From Euprymna scolopes (Eukaryota; Mollusca; Cephalopoda; Sepiida; Sepiolidae), in the NCBI GenBank assembly GCA_024364805.1, contig CM044498.1, positions 41,561,395 through 41,625,394 on the forward strand: DNA of 64,000 bases, read 5' to 3'. The notes beneath the pieces are model-generated. The model searched no databases. It was not told the origin of the DNA and worked only from the letters and a program-made list of their open reading frames with translations. A program made the translations under genes and the position numbers. Shown here one piece after another: positions 46,098 to 59,540 of this stretch (its first letter is position 1; each line of letters begins with the position of its first letter).

Positions 46098-48384
46098 ACA
46101 TTTTATTCAACTGAAGGTTTTTTTTTCAACCTAATTTTATCTCATGGATAAAATTATTTGACATATCTTCTGCAGACCCGCAGGCTAGCAAACTTTGGAA
46201 ACTATGGTACCAAAACTTTACTTAATATTTGTCTACCATTCAGCATTTAAATCCAAACTTGAAGTCCTTTATCTAAATATTTCTGCTACAGTTGTTGATG
46301 TTATCGAGTGTTGTTCTGAGTTTGAACATTATCGAACTACTAAAATTTGTTTACAGCAAACCTCCCAACGTTATTCATACAAGACATCTACTTTCAACAC
46401 ATCTACAACAGGACAATGAGTCCTTAGGTCAGTACCTCCAGGCTTTGAATCGTCTTGCCACTGACTGTTGCTTCAAAGATGTTACTGCTGCTACCTACAG
46501 AGATGAATCTGTCTATGAATGTGGCCTATGGTTTTCTGTAATACATGCCAGACTTCTCAAAAATGGTAGGTTGGATCTCAAGGAGACTACTCAATGTGCT
46601 AAGGCATTAAAAAAAGCTAATTTTCATGTGGAGTCATACACCTTTCAACCTGGACCTGCTGCCATTACAACTCCAACTCAAAATGATTCTAATGCTATCA
46701 CTGCTACTATGATAAAAAACATACTCCCTAACTCCGCTGATTCTTGTATGGAATTTGATTCGCTACTGTCTCCTGCCCTTCTTACACACAGTAGATGCTA
46801 CAATTGTGGAGGGAAATGTCACCTTCAGGATGATTGCCGCCATTGTCCTGCTTGTGATAAAATATGCCGAAATTGTGGCAAACATGGTCATTGTGCCAAA
46901 GTTTACTGTTCTACAAGACTAACACTTTCATGTTCTACTTTGTCTGTTATACTAGCCCATGCTAATGATATTGATAATTCTTTTGTTACTAAAAATGGTA
47001 AAATTAAAAGGTAAACCACTTACCGCCCTTATAGACCCAGGCAGCTCCAGTAATTTTATTAGTGCTAGTTTATTAAAACCTTGAACTTATCTACTCGGAA
47101 ACAGGACTCTGTAATTACTATGGCATCATCTGCCCTTTTCCTCAAACTATCTGAATATTGCACTAAGAATATTACATTCAATGGGTTGAGTATAGAGACA
47201 TTGATTTCACGATACTCCCTAATTCATGCACGGATATTATACTCGGAATACCCTTTTTAAAAATGCAGCGAATGTTACTATTTCTTTTGGCGGATTGCAG
47301 GATAGTCTAAAAATCTGCGCTGTTACTAAATCAATTGTGCTCCTATTAAATTATTCAGAAATTTGACCCCTAATTACAAACCCATTGCTACTAAGTTCTG
47401 CTATTACCTTGGTGATGATGCATGGTTCATTGAAAAAAAAACTTAAACTGCTTTACCGTTTCACTTTACTTTGCCACGAATTGAAGATCTTATAAACCAA
47501 ATAGCCCAGTATCGTATCTTTAGTAACTTGTCTAAAGCATACTATCAGATTAAAATTTACCCCTCAGATCACACCTATACGGCCTTTCAAGCTGGAAATC
47601 GTCTATATCAATTTAAATGAATACCCATGAGCGTCACAAATGGCGTTTTTGCATTTCAACGTTTCATGAATTCTTTTATTTCTGATAACAGATTGTCTGG
47701 AACATTTTCTTATTTGGCGACATAACAATTTGCAATAGGATCCAGGAGCACAACATAAGTTCGGAGCGTTTCTTAAAAGCTGCCTCTATATACAACCTCA
47801 AAATAAACCAGGAAAAGTCAAAGTTTTCACTTCGTTCTATTAATGTACTTGGATATAAAATTTATAATGGAATTCTACAACCCGATCTTGAGCATTTGAA
47901 ATCGCTTTTGAAAATGCCTCCTCCTTCCGACTTCAAATCGTTAAAAAGATGTCTTGGTATGTTTGCTTACTATGCAAAATGGATACCTAATTACTCATCC
48001 AAAATTCACCCACCAATTGAAAATAAACAATTCCCGATGCCTTTCATGGTTGTAAACTCCTACGAAGAGCTCAAGAAAGACATTGCTGAATCTTCTGTAA
48101 AAGTTATTGATGATGAATTGCCGTTTATTATTGAAACCGATGCCTCAGAAAAAGCCACCATATGCACTCTCTTACAAGTTAGGAAACCTGTAGAGTTCTT
48201 TTCCCGGTTATTAAACCCCTCTGAAATGTGACTTCCTATAGTCGAAAAAGAATGTATGCCATAGTAGAATGTGTTCGCAAATGGAGAGACCTCATTACTG
48301 GGAAACATTTCACTATTATCATGGATCAGCGAGCCGTATCTTATGTTTAAACCTGCTAATCGTGGAAAAATTAAAAACGATAAA

Positions 48385-48499
<115 letters not shown>

Positions 48500-49225
48500 G
48501 GTGGAAAATGAAACTTCTTTCTTTTTCATATGATATAAAACACTGTCTTGGGAATGAAATGTTGTTGCTGATACAAAGATGTGGTACTCCTATTTCTTCC
48601 TTGAAGGAACTAAAATCAGTTCATAATTCTTCATTACATCCTAGAGTACAATGCTTTTGGCATTTTGTAAGGTCACAAAATATGCCATATTCAATCGATG
48701 AAGTCTGGTGTGGAACTTCTGGATGTCCTACTTAGGCTGCTGTTACATACTTACTGTTGTTGACGAATATAGTCGTGATTGCTTTTCTCAAACCGCAATA
48801 CAGTGCCTGATGACTATTTTCTCTATCTTCAGACTTCCCTCAGTTCTCCATTCCGATTGGAAACCTTTGTTTATGTCGGGAGTAAGTAATTTCTGCTATA
48901 ACTTAGGATTGGATCTAGTAACACTACTGCTTATAACCCAAGAGTTAACAGCTAATGTGAGTGCTATAATGGAATTATATGGAACACTATTTTATTAGCT
49001 TTGGAATCTTAACGGTTACCCATTATCGCTTGGCAGCTTTACATGCTATTCACTTTCTACTAAGCACAACCACTAATTCCACCCCTCAAAAACGCATGTT
49101 CAATTTTGAAAGGCGTTCTTCCATTGGCACTGCATTGCCTGTTTGGCTCTGTGAACCTGGAAAAGTTTTATTAAAACGATTTGGTGGCAGGAACAAATAT
49201 GACCCTATTATTAAGGTAGTAAAAC

Positions 49226-50106
49226 TGTAGAAGACTAGGATATATATATCCTAATCCCGTTACAAAGAAAATAATGAAACGGATGGAATGAAGGAAACAA
49301 AAACTCAATTGCTGGATAAAATAAATGTATTCTTTATTTACTGTTGAAAGAATGAAAGCTTTAGATATAACACGTGTTCATGTCCGCGTTTGGGTGTCAC
49401 CATCGTTTGTTACGGGACTGGTAGTATAGAAAGAAAAGGAAATGTGTGTTCATCTCACGTTTGGGTCACTATCGTTTGTTCGTGCATGGAAAGAGAAGTG
49501 AGTAATGTAGTGGAAATGGGAATGATAGTCCAGCGTGTAGACAAAGACAAAGATAGAGGGTTGACATCAGTAAAGCTGTGTGCCATGTTAGCAGTCAGCT
49601 ATGCGAAGGTATTCTCAGGCACAAGTTGTATATATAGAGAGAGAAAGAGTGAGAATGTCAATCCAGTTCATGGAGAGAGAAAGTGTATAAAGAGTGTACG
49701 TACTGTCTGTTGGCTTTTTGCCCCACATACAGTAGAAGGGGACGTGACGTGCGCGGGTGCGCGCCTCCCAAAAGGGAGGCGGCTGGTTCGTTGAACCTCT
49801 CAGCTCGAGAGCTGCTCCGAAAAGGAGGAAGCAGCTTATTGCTCTTGCTTTTATAGTTGTTTCCGGTGGTCTTTTGCGAATGTGTGGATTTCCTTTGAAA
49901 GGGGAAGTGACGTTGTCCATGTGTGCGTATGTGTGCACGTATGTGAGTACATGTGTGTACGTTAGTGTGTGTGTGTATACACGTGAATGTGAGTGTATAT
50001 ACGCGAACGTGAATGTATGTACATGTGTGGACGTGCGCGCATATGTATATGACAAGCTTGAGATGTGAATGCATGTTTTCGTGTGAGACTAGAAAAGGCT
50101 CGCGCA
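49226..50106 (-). mobile_element. Solo LTR of the non-autonomous LTR family, nested in Gypsy
   Basis: TGTAGAAGACTAGG...GGCTCGCGCA; homologous to the LTRs at 58590-59277 and 60367-61061 (shared GTGAGAA.GTCAATCCA, TTGCCCCACA, GTGTGGATTTCCTTT, GTGTGAGACTAGAAAAGGCT). Flanking AAAC/GAAC could be a degraded 4-bp target duplication. It is G+C-rich in the middle, unlike its surroundings. Overlapping ORFs are low-complexity translations of GT-rich DNA. Confidence 0.75.
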
Positions 50107-50394
50107 GAACTCCTCAAAGCCAACCCTGCACATTCGTCTGTTTTCCACCGGATCCGGGTGAAAATCCAGATCGACCTCAACTTTCTGCTGAAAACGTGGA
50201 CCTAGATTGACCTCAAGATTCTACTGGGAACATGGCCCCAGATCGACCTCAGGATTCTGCTGGGGATGTGGACCGCAAAAATCTGCCATTTTTGCCTGGT
50301 GCAAATTCCGAGATTCATATTTCCTCAAAGTCTGGTCAAGTAGGCTGGATTTATAAACTTCCTAATAATAATCTCTGTTTCAAGTGTGGGAGAG

Positions 50395-50626
50395 TGTTAT
50401 AATTTTCTTATAATAACTGTTATTAAAGTGACTTTCTCTTTATTTGCATATCTCCTCTCATGTGATCTTGCTGTTTGCTTTTTCTTTATTTTCTTATTTG
50501 AATACTTTCTTCTTTTTTTTTTATTAGCATGTATTCCTGGCCTCTTGCCGCATTTGTCATTGTAAAATTCAGTTGAATGAAACCTTGAAAAAAAAAGGTC
50601 TTTCTGCTTGCGTCTTCATTACATTA
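50395..50626 (+). repeat. 3' LTR of CsRn1-like element
   Basis: Begins TGTTATAATTTTCTTATAAT, preceded by a purine-rich GTGTGGGAGAG. Matches 45871-46097. Confidence 0.82.
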
Positions 50627-51082
50627 AAGCCATACAAATTTCAGTGACAAAAAAGGTTCAGTTTGATATTCCTGAACCTGACACCATGCAGGACATAATA
50701 AGACTAAGGGAGGTTGATGCTGGAGACGAAATCACCAAACTCAACATCACTAGAACTACACTAGACAAAAACAAATATGGCCCACTTCAAACTAAATCGG
50801 GCAGAACTATAAGAACACCCTCTTAGTACAAAGACTGGTCTTATCTATATGTGATAACACGATCACATGCTATAAATTAAAGACAAAGCAAATAGCAAAT
50901 ATAAACATACAACTAAACGGAGGGGGGTGGGGTGATATTATAGTACCGCAGATACTATTTGTCTTGGACTGCCTGACTGGATGTAATCCTTACCAGCCTA
51001 ACGTGATCTCCTGAATAAAGTTACTATTATGCTTGCTCTATTGTTCAGCTCTGATTTCTTAACTAAATCCCAACAACCATCA
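50627..51082 (+). mobile_element. Mag-like Gypsy 3' end: polyprotein tail, polypurine tract, LTR
   Basis: VQFDIPEPDTMQDIIRLREV and YGPLQTKSGRTIRTPS are the usual tail of Mag-type pol proteins (TRSGR...PPxR). The polypurine AACGGAGGGGGGTGGGG (50916-50932) precedes a 150-bp LTR (50933-51082) that starts TGATATTATAGTACCGC and ends CAACAACCATCA. This is the continuation of 45480-45870. Confidence 0.75.
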
Positions 51083-52550
51083 CTTCAGGTAGTAGCACAG
51101 TACTAAAGTGAAAGGCGAATTTGGGATGCTAAAATCTAAACGAAATCGAAACATGGTCTCAAATTCACAGTCTATATTTTCTTTTTTCATGTACATTAAT
51201 TATTGATTATAATTATTTTTTAAAAAGACAATTTTTATTTTTAATGTCCATGTATCAACGAGAGTGGAAAACATTTTTTTTTTTTAGTTATTGTTTATTT
51301 GTTATATATTTGTTATTTGATTTTTGGTTGTTTTTGTAATTTTGTAATTAACTATAAACTTAAGTTAAAAAGTGATTGTATAATGATGTTAATTATACTA
51401 CAATGCACAGATTAAAAAAAAAATAAGATTAGTCTAATCGAATTTAAATGTCATTTAAATTAATTTAATGTTCTCAAATGCACAGCCTACGTTTTTCTTC
51501 GTTGTAATAATAAAATCACTTTTTAAATTATGTCTAATGCTAAGAAGTTAAACTGACATGTGTTAGACAACTTTTAGCAATTGGCCAGGTTTTTCTTCTT
51601 CTTTTTTTTTTCTCCTAACTCCATCTTTATCACTAACTTCATCTTTATCACTAACTCCATCTTTATCACTTCTTTCTTTGATTTACTTGGTCTTCCTCTG
51701 CCAACTGACCCTGCTACCTCAACTGTTCTGCATCTACTAACACAAGAAAACTTTAATTTTTACGATGTGACTAAACAAATGACTCTCCTGTTCTGCATAC
51801 ATCTCCTTATACTGTCAAGATTTAACCTTCCTCTAAAGTCATCAGATCTAAGCATGTCTTTAGGACTCAGATTAGACATCCACCATTTCTGTCTATGTAA
51901 CACGTTATTGCAAGGACCAGTCACTGATGATCAGCCTTACAACTAAGAAAGAGATACAAGAAAAATAAAATGTAACAACAATGTTTTAAAAAGAAATGAC
52001 AAGTTCAGGGGAATAGTGTAAAAATAGAGATAGTTTTTATCTGCACCAAAGAAATACAAGAAGTAACTGGAAGGGTTGGATGAGTAGGATGACGTCACTG
52101 AATATTGAACAGCAGGAAAAGCTGAATGATGTCACACAGAGATTGGTGTACACGTCCCTAAAATATAACGAGGTGCCTCAGATAGGCTCAGTCTGTGTAG
52201 ACATTATCAAGAGAACTAGAACTGTCAGGTGCAGAAAAGGCAGAATATCAACAGGAACTTGAAAAGGGAAAATGTTGCTAGGTGCAGGAGGTAGTAGCAC
52301 AGTACTAAAGTGAAAGAGCAGGAAATACAAGAACAAACTGCAGATACTGATGATGTATGGGCCGATTGATAGCTGCTATAGTTGCCATGATAATAGTGAT
52401 GATGATGATGTTTATGATGACAAGCATTGTTAATTAGTTGTATCAAGAGATGAGAAGTCTGCTGCTGCTGCTGCTGTTGTTGTTGTTGCTGTTGTTGTTG
52501 AGCAACAAGACGGTTCTGATTAGTTGTTTATAGTTGGTTTGGATACATCA
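51083..52550. other. Intergenic, partly repetitive
   Basis: Contains a 28-bp direct repeat (51087-51114 and 52289-52316), an 18-bp tandem CATCTTTATCACTAACTC x3 (51620-51670), the interspersed repeat 51640-51920 also seen at 17.6 kb, and a (CTG)n/(GTT)n tract (52463-52500). No gene is recognised; the 60-codon ORF at 52080 is unassigned. Confidence 0.5.
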
Positions 52551-52559
52551 GGAAGATCT

Positions 52560-53640
52560 GATGTAGAGGTCCACTTCTCCCAGATGGTCAGGGCAAGGAC
52601 AGGATCTACCAAGAGGATATCTGGAGGTGGTAATTCAGTTGGAGGCTGGTGAATGTGGGAAAAATTGTAGATGACATGTTCCATGGTTTCTTACATCATG
52701 GCGCACTTTCTACAGATGGTATTGACTGCCTGGTTGATTTTGGCAAGCCAGTACTTCAATTTTTCGCCAACAACTCCATGTCACCTGCTTCTTTCTGCTT
52801 AGCTTTGTCTCCACCAGACGGTTAAGCTTTTCCCCTCAGTCACAGTAGATGCATTCGGTTCAATTATGAATCGCCCCTAGCCGTTTGTCTTATTGTTGTT
52901 TTGGCTGACTCATACAAAGTGATTGTACAGTTTGATAGCTGACTCCTCTTCCAATCTCACACCAAGCGTTTCGGACCCTTCAACTTCAAGTGGGCAGGTT
53001 GATTGTAGCGATGATGGGTCTGTGATCAGATGAAAGTTTTTCAATCAAGACCCAGCCACAGTGATGGACTATCATAACATATGGTGATGAGAAACAGCTG
53101 GTGACAGGATCTTGACATGTTGGTAGGGTTGGATCGTTCATGAAGGCTCTGTTTGCATCCATAAACAGCCTTTGCTAGTAGGTCATTTCTTTCATTGGCG
53201 TGGACGTTTTGGTTCCATAAATCTGTGTAGGCATTTAGGATGCCACAAATAAGTTCAAGATTTTGCAATTAGGCTTGAAAATCAGCCATTGAAAAGCCGA
53301 TGCAAGAAATGGGAATTCTCTGGTGGGAAGTATAAATTTAAGATACCAATCAACTACAGGTATGGTACTGAAAATTTTTCGATGCACTGCTTTGGATTTT
53401 GTGAAAGGGGCGGGCTTCTTCACATACGTCAGCAGCCTGCCTCCCTTTGCCTTCCCTTGCCTCTCCTTGCACTGGCCAATCTTGTTTAACGACATTGCAG
53501 ATGCGAAGTTCTGGCATTCTGCCTTTCAGGAGAAGACGACTCTCTTGGGCCACCACCACGTCTACATCATTCTCCTCCATAAGCCCTTCTAATACTGGTA
53601 GTTCTTGATAGATCCCATTAGTATTTCACTGAATATACGT
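52560..53640 (-). pseudogene. LINE with endonuclease and C-terminus but no RT
   Basis: From 53580 leftward: DVDVVVAQESRLLLKGRMPE (endonuclease QE motif), GRLLTYVKKPAPFTKSKAVH, IYGxxNxH-like region and the terminal LSSDHRPIIATINLP motif near 53010. Then, near 52760-52600, a C-terminal CRKC..M.ETMEHVIY block and DPVLALTIWEKWTSTSDLPD. The RT that should lie between is absent. It is another lineage than the 39-kb LINE. Frames are broken. Confidence 0.7.
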
Positions 53641-54329
53641 TACATTGCTCTATTCAGACAGCACCCAGATTAACATATATTACGCTGCATATTCGAATGG
53701 CACTAGATTAAACGTAACTCATATTAGGGAATGGTGTTTATATAACCAATGTATATATTTTACTATATGAAAACATACATGTTTATATATGTGTCTTTGT
53801 GACCTATTTGAGTTTGTGATGTGTATATACTTGAGCAGTCTAAGTGTTTTTATGCGTCTGTGTGTCTGACATTCAACCACGTCGTTGGTCCTCTGTCTTT
53901 TAACCCATCTGAGAATTTCATCTGTTCTTGGATAGAGCTAGAACCTGTTGGATGAAGACATTTCAAACAATCCAAGACGATGATTTATTTTATATAATAT
54001 TTTATTTTATTTCCTACGTGTCAATACACAGAAGAATGGAAAGTGAGTATCTCTGGCCTCTGAGTTTCTCAATCACCATTTTGAGACAAGTCATCTTCTT
54101 CCCGGAGGGGGGGGAAGAAAATCCATTAACCCATCCGCTCTGTTTGACGTCTGAATTTCAACTCAGCAATGATATGTCCAGCAAACTGGAACACGTGACA
54201 AATGACACGTCAACTTCCGATCATGTTCAGAGCTGTGCAAACTTGAACAGTTCACCAAGTCTGACTTGTTTTGATATATTTTGATAACCTTATCAAAACA
54301 TAGCTCCACATCTCTTGTTTGCTTCCCCA
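53641..54329. other. Unassigned region
   Basis: A 118-codon plus-strand ORF (53928-54284) has no recognisable domain; codon use is not distinctive. Probably non-coding. Confidence 0.35.
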
Positions 54330-54420
54330 GTTAGATAGATAGATACATACATACATAGATAGGTAGATAGATATACAGCTAAATAGATAGATATACCGAT
54401 AATTAGATTAACTGATAAAT
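54330..54420. repeat. Degenerate (GATA)n tract
   Basis: TAGATAGATAGATACATACATA and similar units, interrupted. Confidence 0.8.
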
Positions 54421-54544
54421 AGACAAATAACAGATAATTTCTCTTCTATTCACCAACTATATAATAGTATGTTAAGGGAACTTCTGTCATTACTAACTAG
54501 TACAGAGTTATTGCTGTTGATCAAGAGAAGGGTCTATCAGGCAT

Positions 54545-54766
54545 GTGTGTGGAAATAAAACTAGCAAGAGTTGCATCAACAGATATGATATTAGAATGAG
54601 ACGATGGATGTATAATGCAAAACTTAAAGACAGGCTTAGATTTGTTGATCCTAGACGAAGAGTAAATCTAAACAATATAAGGAGATGTATGAAGAACAGG
54701 AGACTTCATTGGTTTGGTCACAGTGAAAAAATGGATGAGAGTTTTGAGGTTAGTAATTTACTGTAG
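54545..54766 (+). pseudogene. LINE C-terminal fragment (RRMxRWM type)
   Basis: IRMRRWMYNAKLKDRLRFVD and NIRRCMKNRRLHWFGHSEKM match the common C-terminal RWM...RRLRWxGHV block of a second LINE lineage. Short relic next to the GATA tract. Confidence 0.7.
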
Positions 54767-56560
54767 TAAAATCATTTGATAGGGGATAACCAGGCAGGAA
54801 GGAAGGTAGTATGGTGACAATTCAGTGGAAGCTCTGAGAGGTCACTCCTTTTGAGGCTTTTTTAAAAATCTCTTCTTTCCTTTTTGCTATTTTTCTCTTT
54901 TCCTCTTTCTTTAACCGCTTTCCTTTCTTTGTATGCTTGTCCATTGCTGCCCCTCCTCCCTCTAGTCATCTTGTATTCTGCGTCTCCTGTTCCCTTCTGA
55001 CTTTATTTCAATACTTCTTAAGTTCGTTCCCAAACAATATTAATCTTCCTTCCTCACCCCCTATTTTTCCCTCCTTTTTTAAAACTGATTTTTCTAATAA
55101 ATACGAATATCAGTTGTGAGTTTCTGCATTGTGTAAATCGAAGCAAAGAGCTCGTTTGAAAAGGTCCGTTTTGGGGTTGATATAAATTTTTATTATATGC
55201 ATCTATATGTATTTTTTGAGGGTTGGTTAGTCAATTTTATAGCATATCAACCAGTTGATATTATTTAATGTATAAATGCAATCAATGCACATTTATCATA
55301 CGTAATTAATAATAAAAGGGATGTTTTTTGAGAATTTTATTTATTTTTAACCACTATACAATTAAGTTGTACAGGGGTTAGGGTTAAGGTCAACATGATG
55401 TTACTGTTAGATTAGTCATCCTGATCTCCTTGTACATTTTTCTTGTGATGGAATAGGTGAGGCTTTTCATCTGTCAGGTTGACAATAATGTACCCTGGAA
55501 CCTTTGGATTTTCCCTTCCTTCCATAGAATTGTGGTGGTCCTCAATTTCTACTACTATGGTTTTTTTCTTCAGTACTAAGACGACACTCGCCTGGAATAG
55601 ATATGGCGTTTTGTACTCTGTTAAAATTTCAACATATTTTTGCTTCATTTCTCTTTAATTAAAAGGCAAAAAGGAAAAGAGTTTCAGGAAAAAATAATCT
55701 TTAATTAAATAATGAAAAGGTGAAATTATTTGTTCCTGAGGAACTACTCTTTGAAGAAAGGGCTCTTTTTATTTCAAGGAAAAGAATATTAGGGCCAGAA
55801 AGCTCTGGTATGACAAACTCTTAAGGGGAACACTTTTGAAAGAAAAAGAAGAGACGAAAAGGACATTATCAAAGTAAAATTTTGAAGAAGAAAATCTGGT
55901 TCAGAGGCCCCGAACAAGATTTCATCAACCTGACAAGAAAAACTTTTTAATGTATGTAATTATTTTACTTCTTTATATTTGTTTCCCCTGCTTTTCAACT
56001 TAACTTTGCAGAGAAAGCACAAAAAACTTGTAAATTGTAAAAGGAATAATTTCTTTATCGTTGTGTATAATGGTATTATTTTCAATGACTCTGTGTAACA
56101 CCTTTATGTTTTTTAGTCGTTGTGTGTGTGTTTTTTTTTATAATTATCTTGTTACTTTGGTTAATATTGTTAACCTTACTGAGGGACATAAAAGCAAGTA
56201 GCCTTTTTAATAAAACTTAATTGAATCACAGCTAGACTTTTTTTTTGCTCATTTTTGACTGTATTTATTTTCTCCTTTTTTCTGTTTCTGTCTCCTTTGT
56301 TACTCTACTTAACAACCACAAAATTACGACAGTCTACGGCAGCGTCAATGGTTAGAGTGGTAGGAAACGGTTGAAGAAGCTGTTGTGGGATGAGAATCAG
56401 TTTCCTGATAAAGTCCACCGATGATGTGCTATTGTTACCTGTGAACCTAATGAGGTAGATGATCACAGAGGATGACAAGTACAGATGCAGGAGATATGGA
56501 ATGCTGAGGAAAATAGATGTCCAGCTGTAAGTGGCGATTAAAGAGAGGAAAGTGCATCTG
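54767..56560. other. Unassigned region with one minus-strand ORF
   Basis: A 78-codon minus-strand ORF (55412-55648; VVLVLKKKTIVVEIEDHHNS, PGYIIVNLTDEKPHLFHHKK) with a soluble, charged composition. It could be an exon of an unknown gene but I do not recognise it. A tRNA-like GGCAGCGTCAATGGTTAGAG occurs at about 56338. Confidence 0.35.
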
Positions 56561-56564
56561 GAGG

Positions 56565-56648
56565 TAAGACTGTTTTCCAGTTGACTATAACGTGGTTGTT
56601 TTCAAGTTTAATGTAAACAAGTTCTTGCTGAGCTGTCCTCTTAAATAA
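56565..56648 (+). pseudogene. LINE C-terminus remnant
   Basis: DYNVVVFKFNVNKFLLSCPL, the last residues of the 25-kb LINE family, then TAA. Abuts a mariner fragment. Confidence 0.65.
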
Positions 56649-56668
56649 TTAAACCCTACTCAAGTTCC

Positions 56669-56866
56669 CGTCAGAACTTGTGGAAAAGACATGCTCCCAA
56701 TTCTGGACCCGTATTGAGGCGGTGATTTGGGCTGAAGGCGGCTACATTGAATAGATGTCAGCTCTATTACACAATCAAGTTACCTGAATTGATTTTTTCA
56801 ATAAAAGTTCTAAAATGAAGCTGTAACATTGTTTTCTTTAGGGCGACAAATTTATCATTCACCCTG
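56669..56866 (+). pseudogene. Mariner transposase C-terminus and 3' terminal repeat
   Basis: VEKTCSQFWTRIEAVIWAEG and YIE-stop match the relic at 20.4-21.2 kb; the shared 3' UTR follows and the fragment ends in TTTATCATTCACCCTG, followed by TA, the expected mariner end and target dinucleotide. Confidence 0.78.
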
Positions 56867-57779
56867 TAATAGCTGGAAATAAAATTTCACAAATATATAC
56901 CCAGAGAAAATACCACAAGAACATGTACTTGAGGAGATAGAATTCCATTCAACAAAAAGGAGCGTCTGAGCAAGAATGAGATCAGGGAAGGTAAAACAGA
57001 AATGAAGGAAAATGGGAAATAGCTACAGATATTGATGAGCTTATATTTTTCATCATGACAATGCTGCAGCATGCAGCCATGGTTATTTGAAATAATGAGA
57101 GCTGACTGTTCAGTGGAGCTCAAACCGGATACTAGAGAAAAAGAAGGAAAGGAGATATGAGAGACTTATCAATGCTTGCAAGAAACAGGGATGGCTAGCA
57201 CATGACAGTTACATTGTTGGATTAAGAGGATATGTCTATAGAAATCAGAAACTCTTCCGGCAGGAGATGAGCTTCTTCACCAGAAATGAAATCAACTGAG
57301 CGAATAAGAGAAAAGTTTTTTTTTTTTTAATTTTTAAAATTTTTTTTATTATAGATGTCTGAGTGGGGAGAGGTCAACAATTTTGTATGTGTTCGGGTTA
57401 ACCACCACCACCACCACATGTTTGTTTTTACATGCTAGTGAGTGAGGGTGGTTTAGCAGTTAGGGGAGAAGAGCAAGCACATTGTCACTCCGTTGGTTAA
57501 GAAGAATTGCCCCTTGCTCTGTTGACTTTTGGTACCCTTTTTTTTCAACTTCAGTTCCAAATAATTCACCTTACACATGTGTAAGGCCATGTTTTTTTTG
57601 GGGCACATTGCTCAAAGAGAAAGGGCATATTTTTCTCCTTTTCAAGAAAAGAGCCCAAATAGGCCCTCTTAAAAAAACAAAATAAAAACAAAATTAGATT
57701 TTAATGAAAAAAAAAACCCTCAAAATACAATTGCAAATTACTTAAGACTTCTACATGGCTGACAGGACAAGAGGATGCT

Positions 57780-57960
57780 ATCCCATTGAATTAATGAAAG
57801 TTTCATTTGAAATTCCGTGCAGATTCTCGAGTTTGATAAAAAAAATTCCCGAGTTCAACAAAAGGCACTTGAAGGAGGCACTTGAAGGAGGTTTTGTTGT
57901 TGAGAACAGTAATCCGAATAATCCAGATGAATAATCCTCATCTCAAAAATTTAGAAAGAA
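57780..57960 (-). mobile_element. Palindromic repeat, half copy
   Basis: GTTTCATTTGAAATTCCGTGCAG and GAATAATCCTCATCTCAAAA match one arm of the 30.3-kb palindromic element. The other arm and core are absent. Confidence 0.6.
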
Positions 57961-58589
57961 CAGAAATGGAATGCTGTTTCTTCACTCGGTATTGAAAAGG
58001 GTTTATCACGTGACATATGCAGATTCACCTGTTTTATCTTGGGTTCATTCAAGGCAACAAGCACCGATAAGGAATTTAGGTTGAATGAACTTTTTGCTGA
58101 AAATCCATTATTTTTTCTACTTATCTTTCTTTTCTTTTTTTTTTTTTTTTTAATATATATGGATGAATAATTGTTTTAATATTTCTTTCCCAGCACATTT
58201 CATACGAATGGCGTGGTTTTGTAGATCGGTCTTGCAACCTTGCGACCTTTGATTTCCGAAATTCTTTTGTTGACAATAATAGCATGGGGTGATTATCATT
58301 TGATTATGTTTAACATTAATTATTTTTATTTGCTTTTCTGACCGATTAAATAACTTCTGCTCGGAAGATAACAATTAAGTCGAACCGGGGAGAGAGATGG
58401 GGAGGGTAGACGAGTGACTTACTTTTACATCTATCTTTTAAAATCAGTTGATCTTGTTTCTTTTTGTTTCTTTCTTTTGTTTCATTTTTTTTTTCGTTTT
58501 GTTATTTTTTCTTTCTTTTTTTTGTTTCGTTTCTTTTTGTTTCATTTTCTGTTTTTTTTTTTGTTTTTTTTTTGTCTTTTCGTGCAGCC

Positions 58590-59277
58590 TGTAGAGGACT
58601 GGGGGATATATTATATATATCCCCCAGTCGTACAAAATAGAAAAAATGAATTGAGTTGAGAAAGGAACGAACAACGCGTTTATTGAATTAAACGAACTAG
58701 AATTTATTTTGTAAAGAAAAAAAATGAAAGAAAAGGGTACAGCACGTGTTTAGTTTGGCGTGCGTCTCTCGCTGTTAGTTGATGAGAGGGAAAGTCTATT
58801 GTTGTAGAGAGAGAGAGAGAGAGAGAGTGAGAAAGTCAATCCAGGTCATGGAGAGAGAAAGTGTGTAAGGTGTACATACAGTCTGTTGGCTCTTGCCCCA
58901 CACATAGTAGCAGGTGACGTGAGGCGCGCAGGCGCGCGCCCCGCAGGAAGCAGTTGGTCCGTCGACTGCCCAGGTCGGGAGCCAAATCGAAAAAAAGGAA
59001 ACAGCTCAGGTCTCTTGCTTTTGTAGTTGTTTCTGGCACCTTTGCGCATGTGTGGATTTCCTTTAAAGGGGAAGTGACGTTGCCCATGTGTGCGTATGTG
59101 TGTGTACGTTAGCGTGTGTGTGTATGCACATGAATGTGAGTGTATGTACGTGAACGTGAATATATGTACGTGTGTGTACGTGCGCACGTATGTTTGTGTG
59201 CGCGTATGTGTATGACAAGAAACATGGTTTGAAATGTGAATACATGTTTTTGTGTGAGACTAGAAAAGGCTCGCACA
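58590..59277 (-). repeat. 3' LTR of non-autonomous element
   Basis: 688 bp, ends TGTAGAGGAC and GCTCGCACA (plus strand); contains a GA tract, a G+C-rich core near 58915-58985 and a GT-rich block. Confidence 0.78.
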
Positions 59278-59540
59278 ATACTCCCCCCTTTTTTTTTATT
59301 AATAATGTTTTGGGCAATTGACTTTTCGTCCTGTTTTTTTGCTGGTGGTGTGGTTGTTTAAAAAAAACGGAGTGTGTTCATAAAAAAAGTATTTAATTAC
59401 GCGTGGAAAAGGCGTTTACTCTTTTTTTAGGGTGACATCTGTTTTTTGTTTTTTTTTTTGTGCTGACATGTGCAACGAGTTGCTTGGACAGTGAAGTGAA
59501 TTGTCGTTTGGAAGGAAAATTTTGTTTGTGTTGGCATGAG

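Noticed and set aside
49615-50074. ORFs of 100-146 codons on both strands
   Set aside because: Low-complexity translations of the GT-rich part of a solo LTR, overlapping in several frames.
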